Origin: Burkholderiales bacterium
GTDB lineage: Bacteria; Pseudomonadota; Gammaproteobacteria; Burkholderiales; Burkholderiaceae_C
DNA: 64,000 nt
Direction of reading: 5' to 3'
Assembly: GCA_947448955.1 (NCBI GenBank)
Contig: CANFPU010000004.1
Span: 20,200 to 84,199, forward strand
In this document: one piece after another, positions 37,301-49,300 of the stretch
Layout: the number at the start of each line of letters is the position of its first letter
How positions within the stretch are numbered: the first letter of the stretch is position 1
Notes under the pieces: model-generated
What the model was told of the DNA's origin: nothing
The model's input: only the letters and a program-made list of their open reading frames with translations
Database searches by the model: none
Translations under genes and position numbers: made by a program

Positions 37301-40300
37301 GCCGGTGGCCAGGATCGTGCCGCCCAGACTCATGTCGAAGCGGATCGCGTCGACGCCGTTGCTGGGCAGAGCCATCGCAGGCGTCCAGGTGACCTGGCGT
37401 TGGCCCGCCGCGTTGTAGAAGGCCACATCGATGTCGTCGATCGTGATGAGCTGGTCGCCGTTGTGGTCTTGCAGGATGCCCAAATGCAACCCGCGGCTGG
37501 GGTCGCTGCCGAAGGTCTCGAACATCACTTGGCGTATCAGCTCGACCGGCTTGCCTGGGCCAGCGAGCGTGACACGTAGGTCCTGCAGCAGGCCGCCGCG
37601 CAAGTTGCTGATCAACTGGCCGGCGTCGGCCAGGCCGCTGCCGATGAACGGTATCTTGGCCGTCAAGCTGCTCTGGAACAGGTCTTGCACCGCGCCCAGA
37701 CCCATGTCCACACCATCGAGCACGATGGTCGGGTCGTACAGCATCTGCAGCAGCGCGTTCTTGCCGCTGCTGGCGAGGTCGAAGTCCGGCAACTTGACCA
37801 CCAGCGCCTGCGGGTCACTGGGCTTGCTCTGACCCGCCAACTGGCGTACCAAGGCCGCGAGGCCGTCGTCACCGAGGGCTGTGTTGGTCTGCGCCTGCAG
37901 CGTGCCCAAGCGCAGCGAACGGCCGAGTACCGAGGCCGTCAGCGGCAGGCGCAGGTCGAATGCGCCGGTCACATCGAACACCGGCTTGCCATTGACGAGC
38001 TTGATCTCCAACGCCGCCGGCGGAAGGGTCGACGCCAAACCGTCGGCATCAAGCGCAATGCTGCCGCCCTCCACCCCAAGTTGCAGTGGGCCGACGTTGA
38101 AGCTCAGGTTGATGTCCTTGGCTTGCAGGCTCGCGTTCAACGCCAGCCGGGTGCCCTTGCCGGTCGTGCTGTCGTAGTCCTCCAGGCCTATTTTCAGCGC
38201 GTGGGTGGCGTCAGGCAGGTTCAGGCCCAGGCGCAGTTGCAAGCTCGCGTCCAGGCTCAAGGCGATGCTGCCCGAGCCCGAAGCATCAAGGAACTTGTCG
38301 AAACCTGCGGGCAGTGTCAGGCCGTGACCGGCCAATGCCACCAAGCCCGCCAGGTCGAAGTCCAACGGCAGGTCCTGGTTGTAGCCCAGGCCCAGGTTGA
38401 GGTCGATGTAGAGCTTGTGGCTCGCGCTGTCCAAGCTCAAGTCCAGCATTTCGGGCTTCAGCCCCAGGGCCTGCTCGATCAGCAGTTCGGCCCGGTCCAG
38501 GCCGGCGGCAGGATCGTCCAGCACATCGCCCAAGGCTCCCAGCCAGGTATCGCCGACATTCATCAGACTCTGCAGCGACTGGTTGATCACCGGCAGCGAC
38601 TGGGTATAAAAAGCCTGCGACTGCAACGCACTGTCGATGGTGTTGAGGCCGAACTGCAGCGCGTCGACGATATCGGACATGCTGAGCTTGCTGACGTCGA
38701 ACAGCGACTTGACATCGGGCAGCACGACCAACACCTCGTGGCCGGTGATGGTCTTGTTGGCGATCGCCTGGTCACGGTCGAAACCGATCTGGCGCAGCGC
38801 CAACGTGCCGGTGCTGCTGGGGCTCAGCTTGGTCAGCGTCAAGGTCGGACTGGCGATCACGCCGATGGTCTTGGCCTTGAGGGTCAGCACCTCGCCGTCA
38901 CTCAGCGCGCTGAACTTGGCGCCGCCGGCCGCGTTGACCAACACGCTAAGCTTGGCCGCTATGTTTTTCAAAGCCTGGGTCCGCGTCGCCACACCGCCGT
39001 TGGCGTGCAGGTCGCTGTCCAGAACGGTGTAGACCAGCGCCGAGGTCGACACCCCGGCCAGCGTGATCCGGTCACCCGCCTGGAAGTCACCGCCCAGCAC
39101 CACGCGGTCGATCTGCGCGACGTTGGCCGGATCGGGCACCGTGATCATCACGGGCGCCGACAGCTTGCCAAGGTCTTGCACGTACAGACCCAACTCCAGT
39201 TGCGGGCCGAGGTCAAAGCTGGCGCCACCGCCGACGACCTGCAGGCCGCGGATGCCGGCATAAGCGCTGCCGCTCACGCCGATCTGGATCGCACTCAATC
39301 CGACCGATGACAGCAACTGACCGAAGCTGAAGCGGGTCCCTGTGGTGCTGTCTTTCGGCGTGCTGTCCAGACTCAGTGACACGCCAGCGTGCAGGTCGAC
39401 GCCCGACCCGGTGCCCGCGCCGCCAGCCTTCAGGCCCAGCAGGCCCGCCTTGGCCAGCACTTCGAGGTCCTGGACCGACAGCGACAGGCCCGCGTCGACC
39501 TTGAAATGGTCGACGCTCAGACTGAAGTCCTGTCCGTCACCAGGCGTCAGGTCGACGATCAGGTCGAAGCCCGCGCCGATGTCCACGCCCAACATGCCCT
39601 TGGCGGTGGTCGTGATCGCCAGCAGGTCACCGCCCAGGTTCAGGTCCAGCGGCGTCTCCAGTCCGAGCGCATACGCAAAGTGCAGCGGTATCCTGATCTC
39701 GCCGCTGATGACGTCGTAGCTGGCGGCGTTGTCACCGAGCAGCCCAGAGCGGTTCAAGGCATTGATGAAGGCCTCGACCGTCGTGATCTTGTCAGGCCGT
39801 GCATGCACCAGATAGCCGGCTTGGGTCGCGTTGGCTGACCATTTGCCATTCAGCGTCAGGCTGTGGCCGTCGTCGGCCACCGCCGTGATCTCGAACATCT
39901 CGACACCGACACCGATCCACTGGCCTTTCATCGACGCGGCAAATTGCCCCGCAATGCCGACCACCTGGTCGCTGCCGGCAACCAAATCGGCGAGACCCTG
40001 GGCCGTGGCCGTGGTGACCTCGCTGGTCGCGGCCGTCCAAGCCACGCGGGGTTTGTAGAAGTCAATCTTGTCGACCACGTGGGTCTTGAAGCCCGACGCC
40101 AAGTCGAGCGCTTGGGTCAGCGCGCCCTGCACGAACGGGATACCGTCCAGCCCCAGCGTGCTGGGGTCGATGGTCTCAAGATACTGCAGCAGATTGGGCA
40201 GCGCCAGGATCAGGTCTTCGACCTTGATCTTGGTGAAGTTGGCAAACTGGTCGAAGTGTTCGGTCGTGACGGTCAGCCCGCCCGACTGCATGCCACCAAC

Positions 40301-43300
40301 GATGCTGATCTTGGGCACGGTCGCGCTGCCGCCCAACAGGTCCAGCCCGGCCAAGCTGGCGTACACCGGCAGTTGCAGGTCCAACGCATTCTTGGTCGGG
40401 TCAAAAGTCGTCGTCAGCTTGCCGTCGACGAAACTCAGCCTGCCATCGATCGATGCCGCCAGCACGCCGCGCTGGTATTGCTGGCCTCCGACATCGGCCT
40501 TGCCGATGCTCAAGGCCAGCGGGCCGAGATTGGCGCCCAGCACCACATCGTGCGACGAGAAAGAGCCGCTGAAGCTGAGATCGCGGACCTCCAGGTTGGC
40601 CTTCAGCCCCTGACGCCAGTCGAGCGCGAGGTCGAAGTCGATCGCCGCCTTCAGGCTGGCGTCTGCCGTCAAGTTGCCGTCCAGCGACACCCCTAGGCCC
40701 GCGAAGGCCGTCGCAAAGTCGAAGTTCAGGCCCTGGAGCTGGACATCGAGCGCGCCGGTCATGCCCAGTTTCAGACCCGACTGGTCAAGACTGAAACGCA
40801 TGCCGGTGGGTTTCAAGACCCTGTAGTCGATCCGACTGCCCAGCGTCGCCTCGGCGCTGAAAGCGCCCGCTTTCGCGGTCAGCGACACCACCGAGCCATC
40901 GGCAGCAGCCGTGACCATGACGCCGCCGGCCTTGTTGATCTCGCCCACCAGTTTGCTGGCAATCGCGGCCTGCATCTGCGCCGGCGTGGCCGGCGCAGAC
41001 TTGCCGCTGGCCAGCGACACCAGATCGGCAGCGACCACGGTGTAGCACACGCTACCGGTCGCCACGCCCGCCACGGTGATCACATCGCCCACCGCGAAGC
41101 GACCGCTCAAGGCCAGGCTGCTGACCTGGGCGACCCCGGTGGCGGCGCTGCGTGAGGCGACCAGGCTGGCGCTCCCGCTGGCGCCAAGTTGGGTCTTCAG
41201 GGCAAACGCTGCGTTGACCTTCAGCGCCGTCAGCGTCAATGCGCCGTTGGCCGCATCGGCCTTCACCAACCGGCCGCCGGCGGCGTTGACCGCAGCAGCC
41301 AATTGACTGGCGATGTTGGCCCAGGCCTGGGCATCGGTGGCGGTGCCGCCCGCGCCTTTGCCGTCCGCGCTGAGATCTTTCGCGGTCACGACATAACGCA
41401 GATCAGCAGCGGCGATACCGCCCAAGGTGATCACGTCACCGACCGCGAAGACACCGCGCAACGCGATCCGACTGACTTGGGCGGCGTCAGCGCTGGCCGC
41501 CGCGGTGGCCTGGACCGACCCGCCGGCCTGCGGCGCGGCTTCGAGCGTCAACTGATGGCCGTCGCCGCTGACCGCCGTGATCAGCTGCCGCTGGTCGCCG
41601 ACAGAGAATGCCTGGCCGACCATGGACGCGGCAAACTGGCCCGCCGCGCCTTGGACCACTGCCCCGGTCACGGTTGCCGAACCCATCGCCTGGGCGGTCT
41701 CCGCACCGACGGGCACCCAAGGCTTGTCCAGACCGGCGGTCGGCACCCAGTAGCGGTTGAGGTAATCGAGCAAGCCGCGCAACGTCGGCACACCCGCGCT
41801 GCCGTACACCACCGCAGGCAGGTCCGCCTGGGCCGAAACGCGGGTGCCACCGGCGAAAGTGCCCAGATAGTTCAGCACATAGTCGCCGACACCGAGCACT
41901 GGCGAGAGGTGGATCAACTGGTCGACGGTCTGGCCTATGCCCGGCAATGGGGTCGCCTGCACCAGGCTCAGACGGCCCTGGCTCATGCCCCAGGCCACAT
42001 CGCCCAGCGCCTCGCCAATCACGCCACCGATCGACGCATCGAGGTTGCCGACCTTGAAGTCGAAGGCCTGGTCGCTGGCCTTGAAGTTCAGGCTGAGAGT
42101 TCGGCCACCGATCAAGAGGTCCTTGGCATAAGTCTGGTGGCCGGCGTTCAGCAGCAGCGAGACATCACCGTACAGCGACACCCCCACCAGGCCGGGCACC
42201 GACAGGTTCACGGTGGCGTCGAGCGCCAATGCCATGCGCGACTTGCCCGCGCCATCCTTGTCCAGCACCAAGCCGAACGTGCCGGCAACCACCCCCGCGC
42301 TGTAGGTGCCGACATGGATCTGCGCCTGCAACTGCGTGCCTGCGAGCAGCAATTGGCCGCCCGCTGCTTCGAGCCTGAACAGGCCCGAGCCGTTGAAGAA
42401 AGACTCGCCGTTGTTGACCGAGGCATGGCTCAGACCGACGCTCAAGCCGCCCTCGGCAACCAAGGTTGCCCGGGACATGTCGAGGGTCTGCACCGCCTCG
42501 ACGCTGCCGGCCAGCCTGACCGGGGTGGTGAAACTCGCCACCCCATCGCCGTCGATGTCGCCGCGGGTGAAATCGACCACCCGGCCCGACAACACACCCG
42601 AACTCGGACCGGTATTGAAGGTGATGGCCAGGTCGTTGCTGTCGAGCGTCAAGCCGTCGACGCCCTTGAGCCCGACCGCACCGGCGCCCGCCTTCAGCCC
42701 GACGAACGTGCCAGCGCCGGCCAAGTCCTTGAGCACCACCAGACCCAGCGAAGCGCCACTGAGCTCGACGCCGAAGAAGTCCTGCGCAGTGGTCGCGCCC
42801 GGCCCCATCCGGACCGTGACATCGTCGGCCGCGATCAAGGTCGCATCCATCAAGCGGCGCTCGCCGCTGTCTAGCGTGACAAGCCGCGTGCCGGTGTGGC
42901 TGAAGCCCAGGCTACCGGTCAGGCTGACCAGGTCGCCGACCTGTATCGTCGCCTGGGCACTCATCGCGACCAACGGCTGGCCGCTCGCGCCCAGACTCAA
43001 CACCACATCGGTGCCTGCGGCATCGCCCGTGGGCACAGAGATCGAACGGTCGGTCACGCTGCGGCCCGAGCTCAATGGACTCAGGTCGAGCACTGTGTCG
43101 TTGGCCACCCCCGCCTGCTGACCCAGACCGAGGTTGACATCGAGGTGCAGATGGTCGGCTTTGACCACCAGGCTGCTGGGCAATCCCAGTTGCGTGGCGT
43201 TGAGGTTGACCGAGGCGACGTCGGCCTGCAGCGCCAGCCAGCTGCGCTGGTCGGTGTCGCTGGCGTCGGTCGGGCGCAGCAGGGCCATGCCGAACTCCAA

Positions 43301-46300
43301 GCCCGTGACCGCCACGCCACGCACGCTGGCGATGACGTTCGAGCCGCCGATCAGCAGACCCGTGGTCGACACGGCGTCGCGTCCCACCGTCACATCCATC
43401 TGCTGACGTGACACCATCAGCGTGCCGCTGGCCGAGAACACATCGCCGAACGCCACCGCCATCGTGCCGGAAGCTTCGAGCACCTGGCCCTGGGCGTCTA
43501 GCGTGACCTTGGTGCCGGTCGAGGGGTGCAACACCAGATTGCTCGACGGGTTCGCGCTACCGCCCCAATCAATGGTCGAGGTGTTGGCCAGCCCGGCGTT
43601 GTTCTGCCCCAGTCCGGTGTTCACGCGCAGCGTCGCATCACTGGCCGTCAGCGTCAGGCCCAGGCTGTCGGTGCCGATCAGGCCCATGGCACCCTTCTGG
43701 TCAGCCACCTCGCTGCTGCTCAGGCTGGCAGCCAAAGTCATCCAGCTGCGTGTGTCGCCAGGATTGCTGGGACTGGCCAGCACCAGACCGAAGTCCAGCC
43801 CGGTGGCCTCAAAGCCGATCGCCGAGGCATCGCTGCCGGTGGCGACACGGGTTGCGATCTTGCTGCCGCCAATCACCAGCAAACGCGCACTCACCGTCTC
43901 ATGCGAGCCGCCTTTGACGGTCTCGACCACGTTGACCGTGGCGTTGCTGACGCCCGCGCTGATCGCCGGCTTGACCACCAGCGCGCCGACGTCGAGGCCT
44001 GCCAATGCGGCGCCGAAGCTGACCCGGTAGCTGCTGGACCCGGACTCGGTGCCGAGCACCCGTCCCTGGCCTTCGCTGCTGCCGACGCGAAGGGTGAAAC
44101 GGTCGCTCGTCGTCTTGCCAGTGACGCTGACCAAGCCACCCTGGGCCTCGATCTTGAACTTGCTGCTCAAACCGGTTTGCGCATTCATCAACGCGCTGAC
44201 CTGCTTGGCGATGTTGACTACCGATTGGGCGGCCGTGGCGGTGCCACCGCCGCCCTTGCCGTCGGCCGTCAAGTCCTTGGCCACGACCTGGTAACTCAGA
44301 TTGGCAGCGGCTGCGCCACCGAGCTCGATCTGGATCAGCTGACCCAGTTCGTAGCTGCCGAGGAATTGCAGCGTGTCACGCTGGACCTCGCTGGCGGTCG
44401 CGGCGCCGGAGACCTTGATCGTCAGGTCGTCGACGAACGAGTTTCCTAACAGAGTGGACCCGGGCTTGAACGGGTTGAGGCTGCTGCTCAGCGTGTAGCT
44501 GCCGGCGCTGCCGCCCACCAGGGCCACCAGCGTGACGACGCCACCTTGCGAACTCGCCCATACCTTGCGGCCACCCGCCACGCTGACCGCATCGACCAGT
44601 CGCCGGGCGATGTTGGTCAGCGTCTGCTCGGTGCTGGCGACGCCGCCGCCACCCATACCGTTGGCCGTCAAGTCCTTGGCGCCGACGGTGTAGACCACAT
44701 CCTTGGCCGCGATGCCCTTGAGCGTGATCACGTCGCCCGCATTGATCGTCTTGGTCGCGGAGAGTTGCAGCGTGTCGACCTGCCACCGCGTCGACGCCGT
44801 GTCTTCGACAACGCTGACGATGTCCCGATTCAGCGCGATCAGGCTGAGCTTGGGCACAAATTTGCCCGCGTCGCCCGCAGTCTTGGCGGTCAGCCAGAGC
44901 TGCCCGCCGGTGGCGGTGACATCGACCTTTGACCCGGGGGCGCTGACCATCGCGGCGCTCAATTTGGTCGCAATGTTCTGCAGCACTTGGGACTGGGTCG
45001 CGGTCTGACCGTTGGCCAGCAAATCTGCAGCAACGACCTGGTAAACCACCTGCCCGCTGGCCAGTCCATCGAGCCTGATTTCGTTGCCGACCCGGAAGTC
45101 GCCCGACAGGCTCAGCGCGCTGACCTGCTTGACACTCGAGGCCGAGTCCTGCGTGCCGCTCACCGTCGCGGTGCTACCGGTGCGCCGGACAGTCCCGGCC
45201 GAAACCTTGAAGGCGCCCTCCAAGCCGCTCTTGATGGCGGTCAGGATCAACAAACCACCGGTGCCGCTGGCAGTCACCAGACGATTGCCCGCACCGTTGA
45301 TGGCGCTGCGCAGCTTGGCAGCCACGTTGGCCAACACCTGGTCGGCCGTGCCGCTGCCATGGCCTTTGCCGTCAGCGCTGAGGTCATTCCTGCTGACGGT
45401 GTAGGCCAGACTGCTGCCGCTCAGGCCACTGATGCGGACCATGTCGCCGAGCACGAAGCCGCCGCTGAGCGCCATCATCACCACTTGCGGCGCTTGCGCC
45501 GACGCCGATTGCGACACAGATGCCACGGCGCTGCCACCCAGCGCCTCGTTGAGCGCGACCTGCACCGTGGCGGCCGAAGCATTCTTGTTCAGGTCGACGG
45601 TTTGGTAGGTCGTGCCATTCAAGCGCAGGGCCAGCCCGTAGTTGGCCGGGTTGTCAGCCAGCACGGTCGGCGACAGCCGCGAGCTGCCCTGCACCGTCAC
45701 GGTCTGCACTTCGTCCAGTCCGTCGGTCAGCGTCAGGTCCTTGCGGTACTGCTCGATGCTGATGCCGCCCGACAGGCTGAGGAAGTCGCTCACTGACGCC
45801 GCCACCTGCGCCTGCACCCGCAGCAACACGCCCAAGCTGCCGTCCATGCTCAAGCTCAGCGTACTGTTCGCGCCGGCCCGAACCTTGTACGCATTCAGGT
45901 TGGTCGCGTTGGCGCTGTCGCTGCTTGGGCGATAGAAATCGATCACATGGCTGTCCGGCGACAAGCCGTTGGCCAGGCCATTGACCCGGTTGACCTGCAC
46001 GTTGATCAGGTCGGCCGACAAAGACAAGGGCAAGCCGAGCACCTCGACCGACGCGGCTTGCGCTGACAAGGCCATCCAGCTCACGCCCCGCAAGCTGAGA
46101 CCTGCGGCGTCGACAGCGCCAGGCTTGGCGTAGAACAAGCCGAGCGCGACATTCACATCGCTCAGCGACAAGCCGACGGCCTGGCTGCCCAGCAACAAAC
46201 GGCCGTCAGCATCTCGGGCCATGACATCGCTGCTGTTGACCACGCCGTCGCCGTTGCTGTCGGTCCGGTAGGGTCCATCCAGGCCGACAAACGCGCTGAT

Positions 46301-49300
46301 GTGGCTAGCACCGATCGTGATCACATCGACCGCGACCTGGCTACCATCCTGCAGCTTCACGCTGTCGTTGCGGCGCTCGAAAGACGCGTTACCCGTCAGG
46401 TAGACATAGTGGTCCAGCGACAGCGTGATGCCAGCCGACACGCTGACCAACCGACCGTCGGCGCCGGCCATCGACATCGTGCGGCTGCTCGTCGGCCCGG
46501 TACTCACCGCGACATCAGAGCGGCCGAAGTCAATCACATGGTCGACCGCGCTGTTGTAAGTGCCCACGCTGCCCGGCAGATTGATCGCCACTGCGACCTG
46601 TCGAACCTCCAATTCGATGCCGGTCAGGCCGACGACGCCAGCCGATGCCGCATCGGCTTCGAGCGCGATGCGGGTGGCCGGTGGGGCGATGTCCAGGTGG
46701 AACAAACGCTGGTCGGCCGCCACCGCGACGATGCTGTGCTTGTCCGGCAGCAAGACCGCTGAGCGCCAATCGGCGTCGCTGGGCAAGCCACCGGACGTCA
46801 GCTTTTTCCAGCTCTGGCCGAAGTCACTCGATAGCCACAGACCACCGCTCGCGCCGCTGGCCGTGGCCAACATGGTCTGGCCATCGGCCGACATCGAGAC
46901 GGCAGTCCAGCGCCGATTTGACTCCACGGCCTGCCAGGTCCAATTGGCCAAGCGGGTATCGGCCACATAGAGCTGGCCATCCTGGGCGGCTGCCACCACC
47001 CAACTGCGGGTCGCGTCAGTGGCCACGGCCACCCAGTCGGTGCGCGCTGGGGCATTGCGGGTTTCGTCGTACCACTGGACGACGGCGGCGCCTCCCGAGG
47101 GCGTGGTGGCGCTTCCCCAGGACATGAAGATCCCACCAACCGCCGTGCCTGAGGTCTTGGCCACGGCGACCAGACCGTTGTCGCGGCCGACCAGCGAGGT
47201 CCAGTTCAGGTCGGATCGATCGCTGGGGTTTTGCACCTGCCAGTTCGCTGAGTCGGTGGACACTCGCACCGTGCCGCGGGCCGCCCCATAGTTGGCCGAC
47301 TGGGTGACATCGATCAACCCACCGCCCGTGACACGGGCCGAGGCCGTAAACACGGTGCTGGTTGCCTTGGCAGTCAGCACGATCACCACACCGTCGCCGG
47401 TGGCGTTGACCAGCGCGCCCGATCCATTGATCAAGCTGCGCAGCTTCTTGGCGACGTTGACCAGGACCTGAGCCTGCGTGCCTTTGTTGCCACCACTCGC
47501 ACCGGTATCGAGCAGGTCATCCGCGACCACGGTGTAGGTCAACGGCAGGTCACGGTTGTTGACGCTGACCACGCCAGCCAGCGTGATCACGCTGCCTTTG
47601 ACAAAACTGCCAGACAACGCCATCGCATCCACCTGCGGCGAGCCATTGCTGGCGGCATGGGTGGTGACAAAGCCGCCGTTGGCAGAGACTTTGGACACGG
47701 TCAGGTTCGACCATCCTGCGCTGTCACCGTTCGCGAGCGTGACCACCAGCTGTGCCGCCGTGCCGCTGGCCAGCACCAGCGTACCGGGCGCATTGTTCAA
47801 AGCCTTGCGAAGACCTGCGGCGATGTTGGCCAGGGTCTTGCTGCGCTTTTCGTCGTCGGTGCCGGTCGTGGCAATGTCGTTCGACTTGACGCTGTAGAAG
47901 ACCGGGGCGGGGGACAGACCAGTCACCGTCAGGCTGTCACCAGCGGCGTACTGACCGGTCAGTGTGAACTCGTCAAAGCTGCGCGGCGCCGTCGCATCGG
48001 CCACCACCCGGGTCCTGTTGACCACCGCGACATCGGTGTAGCGGTCCACCGGTGAGCCGGTCGTCGCCCAACTTGCACCACCGTTGTACGAGCACACGAC
48101 GCGGCCGTCCTTCACGGTCGCGACAATGGTCAGACCATCGGCCGAAATGTCGACCGCGCTGTAGTTCAGTCCGGCGGGCGCGCCGGCTGCAACGGTCCAA
48201 ATCAGGCCACCGTCCTCGGACAGGTAAATGCCTTGGTCAATGCCTTGCACCGACGCCACCGCCACCATGCGGGTGTAGGTCTGCACGACATTGTTAACGC
48301 TTCTGGTGAGCGACCCAGATACCGCAATATCGCGCCAAGCCAGCGCGCCGGCCACGGTCTTGACGACCACTCGGGTGTCGCGCTCGGCGGCGATCACTAG
48401 ACCGAAGTCGACGCCCTTGAGCTCCAGGCCCACCGCACCTGCCGCCACGCCATCGGCCTTGCCGTCTTGGTTGCTGTCGACCAGCGTGCCGTTGAGACCG
48501 GCAAACGCATAGTCAACCTTACCGCCGACCTTGAGCACGTCGTTCGACAACTCAGTGCCATCGTCGAGCGTCAGTGTCTGGGTGGATTTCTCAAAACCCA
48601 GCGAGCCCGCGAAGTGGACGTAGTCACTCACCGTCACATTGACATCCGCGCTGGCGCGGGTCAACTGGCCCTTGCTGCCATCCAGATTCAAGCTGATCGC
48701 TGGGCTGGTACTGCCGGTGACCACCGACAGCGGCGTCGTCTTGAAATCGACCACTTGTGTCGACGCGTTCCCGCCCGCGCGCAGCCCATAGACCTGGTTG
48801 ACGCCGACCGACAGGTTGTTGACCGTCATCTGCAACGCGTCGCCGCCGACGAAGCCTACTGTGCCCGCCGCGACCTGTACGCCCAGCCAGGTCACGCCGC
48901 CGTAGTTGGCAGCATTGAGCTTGGCCGCCTTCAGCGGGTCGTTGTTGCCATCGAGCGTGGTCTTGGCCGGCGACAGCAAGGCCAGTGCAAAGCTCGCATT
49001 GCGCAGCACAAAGCCCACCGCGTCAGGATTGACCTGGTCTGCATCCAGGCCGCTGATCCGACCATCGCCATTGGCGTCGACGAAATAGGGCCCGCCGATG
49101 CCGGCAAAAGCATTCAGCCCGCTGCCGCCCAAAGTGAGCGAGTCCACCAGCACCGGCTGGCCGTTGGCCAATGTGACGCTGGTGGTCGACTTCTCGAAGC
49201 CCAGGTTGCCATGAACCTCGACAAAACCAGCGACCGACAGATCGAAAGCCCCGGCGGCGCGCACCAGCTCGCCCTTGCGCCCATCGATCGTCAAGTCGGT

